The notes beneath the pieces were generated by a model. It ran no database searches, was not told the origin of the DNA, and saw only the letters and a program-made list of their open reading frames with translations. From positions 2,591,001-2,655,000 of the forward strand of contig NZ_JBAJNS010000001.1 of NCBI RefSeq assembly GCF_037911585.1: DNA of 64,000 bases. The letters are read 5' to 3'. Below are positions 45,520 to 53,485 of this stretch, one piece after another. Every line of letters begins with the position of its first letter. Positions within the stretch are counted from its first letter, which is position 1. The stretch is from Streptomyces sp. GSL17-111. GTDB taxonomy: Bacteria > Actinomycetota > Actinomycetes > Streptomycetales > Streptomycetaceae. The position numbers and the translations under genes are program-made.

Positions 45520-46296
45520 ATGGCCAAGCGCATCGACGTCAGCGGCCTCACCGCCTTCTACGGCTCCCACAAGGCCATCGAGGATATCTCGATGACCGTC
45601 GAACCCCGCTCCGTGACGGCCTTCATCGGCCCCTCCGGCTGCGGCAAGTCCACCTTCCTCCGCACCCTCAACCGCATGCACGAGGTGACGCCCGGCGGGC
45701 GCGTCGAGGGCAAGGTCATGCTGGACGACGAGTCCCTGTACGGCCCCGGGGTCGACCCGGTCGCCGTCCGCCGGACGATCGGCATGGTCTTCCAGCGGCC
45801 GAACCCCTTCCCGACGATGTCGATCTACGACAACGTCGCGGCCGGCCTGCGGCTGAACGGCAAGTACCGCAAGGCCCAGCTCGACGAGGTCGTCGAGAAG
45901 TCGCTGCGCGGCGCCAACCTGTGGAACGAGGTCAAGGACCGGCTGAACAAGCCCGGCTCCGGTCTCTCCGGCGGTCAGCAGCAGCGCCTGTGCATCGCCC
46001 GCGCCATCGCCGTCGAGCCGCAGGTGCTGCTCATGGACGAGCCCTGCTCGGCGCTCGACCCGATCTCGACCATCGCCATCGAGGACCTGATCGGGGAGCT
46101 CAAGGAGCAGTACACGATCGTCATCGTCACGCACAACATGCAGCAGGCCGCCCGCGTCTCCGACCGCACCGCGTTCTTCAACCTCGCGGCGATCGGTCAG
46201 CCCGGCAAGCTCATCGAGATCGACGACACCGAGCGCATCTTCTCCAACCCCTCGGTGCAGGCCACCGAGGACTACATCTCCGGCCGCTTCGGCTGA
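45520..46296 (+). CDS. pstB: Phosphate ABC transporter ATPase PstB
   Basis: 258 aa from ATG 45520, the normal PstB length; an in-frame GTG at 45511 would add three residues. Walker [18 protein letters not shown]-loop [19 protein letters not shown], signature [16 protein letters not shown], Walker [15 protein letters not shown] and the H-loop [13 protein letters not shown]. No phoU follows; the next gene is the convergent low-affinity phosphate transporter. Confidence 0.97.
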   Translation: MAKRIDVSGLTAFYGSHKAIEDISMTVEPRSVTAFIGPSGCGKSTFLRTLNRMHEVTPGGRVEGKVMLDDESLYGPGVDPVAVRRTIGMVFQRPNPFPTMSIYDNVAAGLRLNGKYRKAQLDEVVEKSLRGANLWNEVKDRLNKPGSGLSGGQQQRLCIARAIAVEPQVLLMDEPCSALDPISTIAIEDLIGELKEQYTIVIVTHNMQQAARVSDRTAFFNLAAIGQPGKLIEIDDTERIFSNPSVQATEDYISGRFG

Positions 46297-46340
46297 CCGG
46301 ACGTCTGCGGTGCTGCATGGCGGTGCCACCGCAGAACGAT

Positions 46341-46376
46341 GGCCCGCCCGCATCCCCGTCCAGGGGCGGGCGGGCC
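46341..46376. terminator. Bidirectional terminator between pstB and pit
   Basis: Perfect 11-bp inverted repeat GGCCCGCCCGC (46341-46351) with 46366-46376, and an inner CCCC/GGGG pairing. It lies in the 183-bp gap between convergent stop codons at 46296 and 46480; nothing else is evident in that gap. Confidence 0.8.
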
Positions 46377-46479
46377 CACCCATGTCCACGGCCGCGCGCG
46401 GCGGCGGGTACGGGCCGAAGCCGAAGCAGAAGCCGAGGCGGGACGCCGAACGCCGGACGCCGGACGCCCGGGCGCGGCG

Positions 46480-47478
46480 TCAGCCGAAGGCGAGCCAGCC
46501 GAGGCCGTAGCTCAGCGCGGCGACCGAAGCCGCCGCCGGCATGGTGATGAACCACCCGGCGACGATGTTCTTCGCGACCCCCCACCGGACGGCCTTGACC
46601 CGCTTCGTCGCTCCCACGCCCATGATCGCGGAGGTGATGATGTGGGTCGTGGAGATCGGCGCCTGGAAGATGTAGGCCGTCGCGTACATGACCGACGAGG
46701 CCGTGGTCTCGGCCGCGAAGCCCTGCGGCGGGTCGAGGTCGATGATGCGGCGGCCGAGGGTGCGCATGATCCGCCAGCCGCCGGCGTACGTACCGAGCGA
46801 GAGCATCACGGCCGAGGCGATCTTGACCCACACCGGGATCGGCTCGCCCTCGTCCTCCACACCGGCGATGACCAGCGCCATCACCACGATGCCCATCGTC
46901 TTCTGGGCGTCCTGGAGGCCGTGGCCGAGCGCCATGCCGGCCGCCGAGACGGTCTGGGCGATCCGGAAGCCGCGCTGGGCCCGCTGCGGGTTCGAGCGCC
47001 GGAACATCCACAGGATCGCCGACATCACCAGGTACCCGAGCCCGAGCCCCACCAGCGGGGAGAGGAACATCGGAATGACGATCTTCTCCAGCACACCGTC
47101 CCAGTAGACGGCCGTGGAACCGGCCAGCGCGGCCCCCACCAGCCCGCCGAACAACGCGTGCGAGGACGACGAGGGCAGGCCGAAGTACCAGGTGATCATG
47201 TTCCAGGTGATCGCCCCGACGAGCGCGGCGAAGAGGATGAGCATCCCGTTGCCGCCGGTCGGCGTCTCGATCAGGCCCTCACTGACCGTCTTGGCGATGC
47301 CGCTGCCCATGAAGGCACCGGCCAGGTTCATGACCGCCGCCATCAGCAGGGCGACGCGGGGCGTCAGCGCCCGGGTGGAGATCGACGTCGCGATGGCGTT
47401 GGCCGAGTCGTGGAACCCGTTGGTGTAGGTGAAGAAGAGCGCGACGCCGATGACGACGAGCAGCGAGAACGTGTCCAC
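46480..47478 (-). CDS. pit: Low-affinity inorganic phosphate transporter (Pit family)
   Basis: 332 aa, GTG 47478. PiT-family signatures: NGFHDSANAIATSIST near the N-terminus (a GANDVANA-type motif), GLPSSSSHALFGGLVGA, GLQDAQKTMGIV and PISTTHIITSAIMG. About ten membrane helices. It takes up metal-phosphate using the proton gradient. Encoded seven bases after the DUF47 accessory gene on the same strand. The pairing beside pst matches the pitH1 locus (SCO4138) as I remember it from S. coelicolor. Confidence 0.95.
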   Translation of the reverse strand: MDTFSLLVVIGVALFFTYTNGFHDSANAIATSISTRALTPRVALLMAAVMNLAGAFMGSGIAKTVSEGLIETPTGGNGMLILFAALVGAITWNMITWYFGLPSSSSHALFGGLVGAALAGSTAVYWDGVLEKIVIPMFLSPLVGLGLGYLVMSAILWMFRRSNPQRAQRGFRIAQTVSAAGMALGHGLQDAQKTMGIVVMALVIAGVEDEGEPIPVWVKIASAVMLSLGTYAGGWRIMRTLGRRIIDLDPPQGFAAETTASSVMYATAYIFQAPISTTHIITSAIMGVGATKRVKAVRWGVAKNIVAGWFITMPAAASVAALSYGLGWLAFG

Positions 47479-47484
47479 GACCGG

Positions 47485-48105
47485 TCAGGACTCCTTGACC
47501 GCGATGGTCTCCACCGTGTTCGCGACGTGTTCGAACGCGTCGGCGGCCTCTTCGAGGACGTCCACGATCTGCTTCAGCTTCAGCACCTCGATGGCGTCGT
47601 ACTTGCCGTTGAAGAGGTGGGCGAGGAGCTTGCGGTGGATCTGGTCGGCCTGGTTCTCCAGGCGGTTGACCTCGATCCAGTACTCCGTCAGGTTCTCCAT
47701 GGTGCGCAGGTGGGGCATGGCCTCGGCGGTGAGCTCGGCCGCCCGGGCGAGCACCTCGATCTGCTGCTCGACGCCCTTGGGCAGTTCCTCGATCTGGTAG
47801 AGGACGACCAGGTCGACGGCCTCCTCCATGAAGTCCATGATGTCGTCGAGCGAGGAGGCCAGCCGGTAGATGTCCTCGCGGTCGAACGGTGTGATGAAGG
47901 AGGAGTTGAGTTGGTGGAAGATCGCGTGCGTGGCGTCGTCGCCGGCGTGCTCGGCGGCCCTCATGCGCTCGGCGATGTCGCTCCGCGCGGACGCTTCCGC
48001 CCCGAGCAGTTCCATGAGGAGCTTCGAACCGGTCACGATGTTGTCCGCTGACGCGGCGAACATGTCGTAGAAGCTCGTCTCCCTGGGGGTCAGACGAAAG
48101 CGCAC
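47485..48105 (-). CDS. DUF47 / Pit accessory protein (PhoU-like)
   Basis: 206 aa from GTG 48105. All-helical, acidic PhoU-like protein: FYDMFAASADNIVTGSKLLM, then DDIMDFMEEAVDLVVLYQIE and NRLENQADQIHRKLLAHLF, the repeated E-x-x-x-D pattern that binds metal clusters in PhoU relatives. It precedes pit in the same transcript and is thought to gate or regulate the transporter. It diverges from csoR. Confidence 0.93.
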   Translation of the reverse strand: MRFRLTPRETSFYDMFAASADNIVTGSKLLMELLGAEASARSDIAERMRAAEHAGDDATHAIFHQLNSSFITPFDREDIYRLASSLDDIMDFMEEAVDLVVLYQIEELPKGVEQQIEVLARAAELTAEAMPHLRTMENLTEYWIEVNRLENQADQIHRKLLAHLFNGKYDAIEVLKLKQIVDVLEEAADAFEHVANTVETIAVKES

Positions 48106-48268
48106 TGGGGGTCCTCGGGTGTGCTCGGGCGACAGTCTCGTTGATGCTAGGCGCATCATCCGGCCACGGCGAACCGGCGTTCACCAGTGTCGCCCATGGA
48201 CCGGCAGCGGTAGAACCGGGGGCGAAGCGGGATGCGGCACACCGTCGCGGACCCAGGGTGAAAATCGG

Positions 48269-48292
48269 TACAATATACCCAGCCGGGGTATA
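48269..48292 (+). promoter_or_regulatory. CsoR operator and -10 element of csoR
   Basis: Perfect inverted repeat TATACCC-AGCCG-GGGTATA (48274-48280 / 48286-48292), the AT-flanked G/C-core shape of copper-sensing CsoR operators. It overlaps the last base of a good -10 hexamer, TACAAT (48269-48274), so repressor binding would block initiation. It lies 30 bp upstream of csoR. Confidence 0.75.
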
Positions 48293-48321
48293 ACCCCCGA
48301 AGAAGCACGAGGGAGACACAC

Positions 48322-48669
48322 ATGACCACCGTCGAGCCCACACCCGTCGCACCGCCGGTGCCCGCCGACGCCGCGCCGGGCACCGGCCCGCACGGCTACA
48401 CCCAGCAGAAGGAGGCCCACCTCAAGCGCCTGCGCCGCATCGAGGGCCAGATTCGGGGGCTCCAGCGGATGGTCGACGAGGACGTCTACTGCATCGACAT
48501 CCTCACGCAGGTCTCCGCCTCCACGAAAGCCCTCCAGTCCTTCGCGCTCCAACTGCTCGAGGAGCACCTGCGGCACTGCGTCGCGGCCGCGGCCCAGGAC
48601 GGCGGCCAGGAGATGGACGCCAAGGTGGCCGAAGCCACCGCCGCCATCGCCCGCCTGATGCGCACCTGA
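48322..48669 (+). CDS. csoR: CsoR-family copper-sensing repressor
   Basis: 115 aa, ATG 48322 after GAGGGAG. DUF156 fold: HLKRLRRIEGQIRGLQRMVD, then DEDVYCIDILTQ and LLEEHLRHCV. The Cu(I) ligands C57, H82 and C86 have exactly the 25/4-residue spacing of the C-H-C set in M. tuberculosis CsoR. It represses copper-export genes and often itself; the operator sits immediately upstream. No copper ATPase or chaperone is encoded in the window, so its regulon is elsewhere. Position beside pit/DUF47 matches SCO4136 in S. coelicolor. Confidence 0.93.
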   Translation: MTTVEPTPVAPPVPADAAPGTGPHGYTQQKEAHLKRLRRIEGQIRGLQRMVDEDVYCIDILTQVSASTKALQSFALQLLEEHLRHCVAAAAQDGGQEMDAKVAEATAAIARLMRT

Positions 48670-48749
48670 ACCGGACGAAGCACGTCTTCCCGGCATTCCT
48701 CCCCGACTCGCCCCGTCTCGAGACCTGGCTGAAAACATGCGGTGCCGCC

Positions 48750-48920
48750 TCAGCCGCCCTCACGTTCCGGACCGCTTCGCCGCCCCGTTCCCAGTACCTC
48801 GTCGATGCGGTCCGCGCTGAGCCGCTCCTCCGGCTCGGCGGACGCCGCGATGATGAGCTCGCCGTACAACTCGATCTCGGCGAGCGCCTCCCGGTCCTGG
48901 ACCACCGACTCCCTCGGCAT
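48750..48920 (-). CDS. Small conserved acidic protein
   Basis: 56 aa from ATG 48920, with GGAGG nine bases upstream; the frame extends further but without a site. Core sequence DREALAEIELYGELIIAASA followed by LSADRIDEVLG. I recall similar ~60-aa proteins throughout Streptomyces (ELxLxGELMIAA...LSxxEID..LG), so it is probably real; the function is unknown. The ~260 bp between its start and the next gene (48921-49183) show nothing identifiable. Confidence 0.7.
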   Translation of the reverse strand: MPRESVVQDREALAEIELYGELIIAASAEPEERLSADRIDEVLGTGRRSGPEREGG

Positions 48921-49183
48921 CCGCGACCACCTCCCTGCCCATGGGCCACGAACGGCCGCTCCCGCGCATGCCGCGAGGGCCCGGCCGCTCACCCGCAACG
49001 CCTCAGAGTAGGGCGATCCCCACCGCCCCCGCATGACACATCCGGACTAGGACACCCGGACGTGGAGCCCCCCGGACACGCTTCCGCAGCGACGGGCCCG
49101 AACAGCACCCGAACAGCGTGCCCGGCCGCCGGGGTCGGTCCGTTCGCGGGCCGTGACGCGGGGCGTGGTGTGGGCGCCCGCGC

Positions 49184-49990
49184 TCAGGGACGCGGCAGCG
49201 CCGTGGCGATCCGCCCGGTGTAGACGTCCGCCGCGGGCGGCAGCTCCACCCCGACCGGCTCGCCGAACCCGTACAGCTCGACCGTGGAGACGACCGTCTC
49301 CTCCGCCCCGAAGACGAACGTGTGCCGCACGCGGCGCACCCGCCCCTCCTCGTCGAGATGCACCTCGAAGGGCACCGCCCGCTGGGAGAACCCTTTCGCC
49401 GCCGCGTCCAGCTGGGCCCGCGACCCCGGGGACGCCTCCCCGGCCGCCGCCCGCACGTCCGCCGTGCCGCGGAACCGGCGCACCCGCTCCCCGTCCAGCT
49501 CGCGCGTCCCCTCGTACCGCACCGAGCTGACGCCCCGGAGCAGCTCCGCCGCGACGAGCGGGTCCGTCACCCCGTTCGCGACCAGGTTCCCGTCCGGCAG
49601 CTGTGCCGGATCGACCCGCACCCACTTGTCCGACGGGACACCGGCGCCCCGGTGTTTCATGTAGAGGGAGCCACGCGCGAGCACCTCGGTGACGGGCCGC
49701 CGGTGGTCGTCCGGCATCGTCACCTCGATCCGGCCCAGATGGCGGGCGAAGTCGAAACCGCCCACGCCGCTGATCGTCAGCCGCGTGCCGCCGCTGCGCA
49801 GTTCCATCTCCGTACGCACCCTCGACGTGCCGGCCCGCGCCAGCACGTCGGCCGCGCCCCGCACCGCGGCCCGGGCGCCGTTCTTCGCCGCCGGCTCCGA
49901 CACCGCCACCGTGCGGCTCGAGCAGCCGGTACCCACGACGGCCGTCAGTACGATCGTCAGCGCGCCGACCGCGGCCTTCCGCCTGTCCAT
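49184..49990 (-). CDS. Putative LppX/LprG-like lipoprotein
   Basis: 268 aa from ATG 49990. N-terminal lipoprotein signal: charged MDRRK, hydrophobic AAVGALTIVLTAVV, lipobox VGTGC (Cys ~22). The mature part (KWVRVDP, RRFRGTADV, VPFEVHLDEEGRVRRVRHTF) resembles the large cavity-containing LppX/LprAFG-type lipoproteins of actinobacteria, which in mycobacteria carry lipids to the cell surface. Assignment rests on pattern only. Followed by a 260-bp gap on its 3' side. Confidence 0.75.
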   Translation of the reverse strand: MDRRKAAVGALTIVLTAVVGTGCSSRTVAVSEPAAKNGARAAVRGAADVLARAGTSRVRTEMELRSGGTRLTISGVGGFDFARHLGRIEVTMPDDHRRPVTEVLARGSLYMKHRGAGVPSDKWVRVDPAQLPDGNLVANGVTDPLVAAELLRGVSSVRYEGTRELDGERVRRFRGTADVRAAAGEASPGSRAQLDAAAKGFSQRAVPFEVHLDEEGRVRRVRHTFVFGAEETVVSTVELYGFGEPVGVELPPAADVYTGRIATALPRP

Positions 49991-50078
49991 CGCAACCAGA
50001 CCCCCAACGGACCGTCTTTGGACTCGCACCGCTTAACGAAGGTCGGGGGCAGCCGTCACGCCCCGGTAGCGTGGTGCC

Positions 50079-50246
50079 GTGCCCGACGAGCGAGTACCCG
50101 CCGCCTCCCCCGAGCAACACCTCACCGACATACGGGAACACGGTTCCTTCGTCAGCGCCCACTGCTGCTGCGGCTGGCGCGGGCCGGCCCGGCGGGCGCG
50201 GGCCCGCGCCCAGGCCGACGCGACGGCGCACGAGCCCCTGGTCTAG
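50079..50246 (+). CDS. Small Cys-rich conserved protein (CCCGW motif)
   Basis: 55 aa from GTG 50079, stop TAG 50246. Contains [20 protein letters not shown] followed by AQADATAHE. I recall many actinobacterial small proteins of the form H-C-x-C-G-W-x-G-P-x-R-R, so coding is likely although it is too short for most gene callers. The close Cys residues could bind a metal. No function known. GTAGCGTGGT upstream may include a -10; no clear ribosome-binding site is seen. Confidence 0.6.
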   Translation: MPDERVPAASPEQHLTDIREHGSFVSAHCCCGWRGPARRARARAQADATAHEPLV

Positions 50247-50266
50247 GGCCTGTCTGCGTGCCGGTC

Positions 50267-50947
50267 TCAGGCCGCCAGGTCACGGCTGTGGGCGAGAGGG
50301 TACTGCTCGTCCGTCTCGTCCCCCCGCTCGGCGCGCCCTCCGGGCGGCGCCTCGACCAGCCGACCGACGCGCGGGGACGCGGCCACGGCCCGCGTCAACG
50401 GGGTGAGCAGGGCGAGCGCCAGCGGCGCGAGCAGCAGGACGACGGCCGTACCGAGGGCGAGGCCGCCGACGACGTCCGTCGGGTAGTGCACAGCGGTGTA
50501 GACGCGGCAGAAGCCCTGGAAGAGGGCGAGCAGGATGGCCAGCACGCCCAGGCGCCGGTTGACGAGGAAGATACCGACCGCCAGCGCCATCACCAGGGCC
50601 GAGTGGTCGCTGACGAACGACAGCCCGTCCTTCCCGGCGACGAGCACGTTCAACCCCTCGTGGTCCACGAAGGGTCTCGGGCGGGCCACGAGCTCACGGA
50701 TCGGGTAGTTCACCAGATAGGCGACGCAGGCCCCCAACGGCGCCCACATCAGCCCCGCGACGGCCGTCACGGCGTCCGGCCGGCGCCGCGCCGTCCACCA
50801 CGCCCAGAGGCCGAGCAGCATGATCCCCAGGATGACGCCGTACTCACTGGCGAAACCGAGCGCCGAGTTTCCCCAGTCGGGGACGCTATCCGACCAGCCG
50901 TTGACGCGGTAGAGGAGCTCTACGTCAGGGCTGTCCCAGTCAGACAT
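50267..50947 (-). CDS. PAP2-family membrane phosphatase
   Basis: 226 aa, ATG 50947. Five to six membrane helices and the three phosphatase motifs: RELVARPRP, SFVSDHSAL and RVYTAVHYPTDVVGG, the last giving the catalytic His and Asp. Relatives dephosphorylate undecaprenyl pyrophosphate or phosphatidic acid; a BcrC-like role in recycling the cell-wall lipid carrier is plausible. The C-terminal ~40 residues are charged and cytoplasmic. It runs in the same direction as the SLT-NlpC gene upstream (224 bp away). Confidence 0.9.
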   Translation of the reverse strand: MSDWDSPDVELLYRVNGWSDSVPDWGNSALGFASEYGVILGIMLLGLWAWWTARRRPDAVTAVAGLMWAPLGACVAYLVNYPIRELVARPRPFVDHEGLNVLVAGKDGLSFVSDHSALVMALAVGIFLVNRRLGVLAILLALFQGFCRVYTAVHYPTDVVGGLALGTAVVLLLAPLALALLTPLTRAVAASPRVGRLVEAPPGGRAERGDETDEQYPLAHSRDLAA

Positions 50948-51171
50948 GGCGCCACGGCCTTTCCATCGCTGTCACTCACGTCGTTCGTCCTGCGTCGTCA
51001 CCCAGCCCCCGCGACTCGGACAACCCGGTCCCGGACAGGAAACGCCGCGGCAGCGCCCGACGTTCCGCCATCCACCGAACGATCACGTCCACGTTATCGA
51101 AGGGTGATCGGCCGATGCGGAGGGCCGCCTTCCCTCACCGAGCGTAAAGGTGCCGCCTGCGCGCCGCGCGC

Positions 51172-52161
51172 TCAGCCCGTCGGCCGGGTGGCGCCGAAGT
51201 AGTCGGGGGTGTCGATCGGGTCGAAGCGGATCACGGCGCCGGTGTAGGGGGCGTCGATCATGTACCCACCGCCGACGTAGATCCCGACGTGGTGGATCGA
51301 CCGGGGATCGTCGAGATCGTGCGCGAAGAACACCAGATCGCCCGGCAGCAACTCGTCCCGGGCCGGGTGCGGACCGGCCGTCCACTGGTCGTTGGCCACC
51401 CGGGGCAGCTCGATGCCCACCGACGCGTACGCGGCCTTGGTGAGCCCCGAGCAGTCGAACCGGCCGTCGTCCTCCGGGGTGCCGTCCCCGCCCCACAGAT
51501 AGGGCGTGCCCAGCTTCTCCTGCGCGTAGTGGATGGCCCCCGCCGCCTGCCGGGACGGGGAGAGCCGCTCCTGCGTGGCGGCGAAGCTCTGCTCCATCTT
51601 CCGGATGACCGAGACGTAGTTCTGCGTCTCCCGGTAGGGCGGCACACCGCCGTACTTGATGACGGCGTAGGGGCCCGCGTTGTAGGCGGCCAGCATGTTC
51701 GCCGTGGGATCGCCCGGAACGTCGCGCACGTTGCGCGCGAGGGCGCAGTCGTAGGAGGCCGCCGACGGGATGGCGTCCTCCGGGTCCCACACGTCCGCCC
51801 GACCGTCCCCGTTGGCGTCCAGTCCGTGCACGGCCCACGTACCGGGGATGAACTGGGCTATGCCCTGCGCCGCGGCCGGTGACTGCGCACTCGGGTTCCA
51901 GCCGCTCTCCTGGTACAGCTGGGCGGCGAGCAGCGGCGGGCTGATGGCGTCACACAGGTTGCCCCACTTCTGCACCAGCTTCTCGTACTGCGCGGGCACC
52001 GAACCCTGCGCGAGGGCCACCGACCGGCCGCCCCCCACACCGAACTGGGCCGCCGACACGAACGTGCCCACGACCAGCAGCGCCAGGAAGCACACACCCA
52101 GGCCGACACCGCACGTCGCCACCACCCAAGCCTTCCGCACCCCCCAACCATCCCATTCCAT
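51172..52161 (-). CDS. Membrane-anchored bifunctional SLT-like lytic transglycosylase / NlpC-P60 hydrolase
   Basis: 329 aa, ATG 52161. An N-terminal membrane anchor (VVATCGVGLGVCFLALLVVG) is followed by an SLT domain with catalytic Glu85 in YQESGWNP, then AQGIAQFIPGTW and a Ca-binding-like DANGDGRADVWDPEDA loop (115-130). The C-terminal C40 domain has Cys237 in RFDCSGL and His291 in IHHVGIYVGGG. Cleaving both glycan and peptide bonds is typical of cell-wall-opening enzymes linked to type IV secretion-like complexes. It diverges from the cmd-like operon with only 64 bp between starts, which fits a shared job. Confidence 0.92.
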   Translation of the reverse strand: MEWDGWGVRKAWVVATCGVGLGVCFLALLVVGTFVSAAQFGVGGGRSVALAQGSVPAQYEKLVQKWGNLCDAISPPLLAAQLYQESGWNPSAQSPAAAQGIAQFIPGTWAVHGLDANGDGRADVWDPEDAIPSAASYDCALARNVRDVPGDPTANMLAAYNAGPYAVIKYGGVPPYRETQNYVSVIRKMEQSFAATQERLSPSRQAAGAIHYAQEKLGTPYLWGGDGTPEDDGRFDCSGLTKAAYASVGIELPRVANDQWTAGPHPARDELLPGDLVFFAHDLDDPRSIHHVGIYVGGGYMIDAPYTGAVIRFDPIDTPDYFGATRPTG

Positions 52162-52225
52162 GGCAGAATTCGAGAAGGGCCACCCACCCGATGACCGACA
52201 ACCCCTCCTGTGGCGGTGAGTTCAC

Positions 52226-52534
52226 ATGTTCATGGCGGCAGAAGAAGGCGACATCACCACCATCATCGGCGGAATCGCTCCCGACTGGGGCCCGTTCGGC
52301 TCGCTGGGCACCGAGGCACGCATCATGATCGAGGTCGTGATGGCCGTCGCGATCCTCATCTGCCTCGGGATCGCCATCTGGGGAGCGGCCAAGCAGCGGA
52401 TCGGCGCGACGGCGCTGCGCGACACGTTCAGCGCGGAACAGGGCAAGGGCCTGATCGTCGCGGGACTCACCGGCGTCTTCATCATCGGTTCGCTGGGAAC
52501 GCTCTTCACGATCGTCTACGGTATGGCTGTCTAG
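52226..52534 (+). CDS. cmdF: Small membrane protein, CmdF-like first gene of the cmd-type locus
   Basis: 102 aa, ATG 52226. Two membrane helices: IMIEVVMAVAILICLGIAIWG and LIVAGLTGVFIIGSLGTLF. Size and topology resemble pilin/TrbC-like subunits of type IV secretion systems. By position (next to the SLT-NlpC gene and upstream of the ATPase genes) it corresponds to SCO4131 as I remember it, the last of the six cmdABCDEF genes whose loss affects sporulation and chromosome segregation in S. coelicolor. Symbol assigned by order and topology, not by alignment. Confidence 0.65.
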   Translation: MFMAAEEGDITTIIGGIAPDWGPFGSLGTEARIMIEVVMAVAILICLGIAIWGAAKQRIGATALRDTFSAEQGKGLIVAGLTGVFIIGSLGTLFTIVYGMAV

Positions 52535-52594
52535 CCGTACGGGCGGATTTCGACGCTTCTGCGGCTTCTTCTCTCGGAGTTGTTCGGAGCGTTC

Positions 52595-53245
52595 GTGCAC
52601 ATCGTCCACCCCAGCCTGGACTCCTACCTCATCGCCCACAGCCGCCCCGCCGCCGACGACGTCCTGCGCGACCTCGCCGAGGAGACCCGCCGGGCCCTCC
52701 CCGACCTCGTCTCGATGCAGATCACCCAGGACGAGGGCGCCTTCCTCACGATGCTGACGCAACTGACCGGCGCCCGGCTGGCCGTCGAGGTCGGCACGTT
52801 CACCGGCTACTCGTCCCTCTGCATCGCCCGGGGGCTGGCGGAGGGCGGCACCCTCGTGGCCTGCGACGTCAGCGACGAGTGGACGTCCATCGCGCGCCGG
52901 TACTGGCGTCGCGCGGGCCTGGAGGACCGCATCGACCTCCGCCTGGGCCCGGCCGTCGAGACACTGCGCGCCATGCCCCGGGAGGAGGCGGTCGACTTCG
53001 CGTTCATCGACGCCGACAAGACCGGCTACCCCGCCTACTACGAGGAACTGGTGACGCGACTGCGCCCCGGTGGCCTCATCGTCCTCGACAACGTCCTCCA
53101 GGGAGGCCGCGTCGTCGACGAGGCCGAACAGGGCGAGTCGGTGAGGGCCGTGCGCGCCGTCAACGCCACCATCGCCGCGGACGAGCGGGTGGGCTGCGCG
53201 ATGCTGCCGCTGCGGGACGGCGTCACGGTGGTCCGGAAGCGGTAG
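52595..53245 (+). CDS. O-methyltransferase (catechol/caffeoyl-CoA type)
   Basis: 216 aa from GTG 52595 with GGAG five bases upstream; an in-frame TTG at 52580 is less likely. AdoMet_MTase family 3: AVEVGTFTGYSSLCIARGL, LVACDVSDEW, FAFIDADKTGY (metal-binding DADK) and GGLIVLDNVLQGG. A divalent-metal-dependent O-methyltransferase of small aromatic or other diols. It sits inside the cmd-like gene set between the cmdF-like and cmdE-like genes, which does not match the six-gene operon described for S. coelicolor and may be an insertion. Confidence 0.92.
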   Translation: MHIVHPSLDSYLIAHSRPAADDVLRDLAEETRRALPDLVSMQITQDEGAFLTMLTQLTGARLAVEVGTFTGYSSLCIARGLAEGGTLVACDVSDEWTSIARRYWRRAGLEDRIDLRLGPAVETLRAMPREEAVDFAFIDADKTGYPAYYEELVTRLRPGGLIVLDNVLQGGRVVDEAEQGESVRAVRAVNATIAADERVGCAMLPLRDGVTVVRKR

Positions 53246-53278
53246 CCGCCGGGCGAGGGCCTCCGGACAGGCCGGTCG

Positions 53279-53400
53279 TCGTCCACACCGCTCGACCCGC
53301 CATTCTGTCCACAGGCTGTGGACAGAGCTTGACCGCGGGACCTGCGCTGTTCCCCACGTCTCACTTTGCTGTCACATCGTCACACTCCGCCCGTGGACAG
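53279..53400. promoter_or_regulatory. Cluster of DnaA-box-like sites upstream of the cmdE-like gene
   Basis: In the 240-bp gap 53246-53485: TCGTCCACA (53279-53287) and a perfect inverted pair CTGTCCACA-GGC-TGTGGACAG (53305-53313, 53317-53325). CGTGGACAG (53392-53400) is a weaker fourth site. The first three differ by one base from the Streptomyces DnaA box TTGTCCACA. The region is A/T-richer than its surroundings. Origin function is not suggested (too few boxes, wrong neighbours); DnaA control of the downstream operon is possible. Confidence 0.45.
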
Positions 53401-53485
53401 AACTCCCCAGCTACCTTCGAGTGAGGGGACAATAAGCGGAAGGCGGTTGACGGTTGAGGGCAACGGGTCGAGGGGCAGGCGTTCC

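Noticed and set aside
48921..49183. Possible further small genes between the 56-aa protein and the lipoprotein
   Set aside because: No frame with a ribosome-binding site or recognisable sequence was found.
53246..53485. Chromosomal or plasmid replication origin
   Set aside because: Only about four DnaA-like sites and no dnaA/dnaN/gyr or rep gene nearby; Streptomyces oriC has many more boxes.
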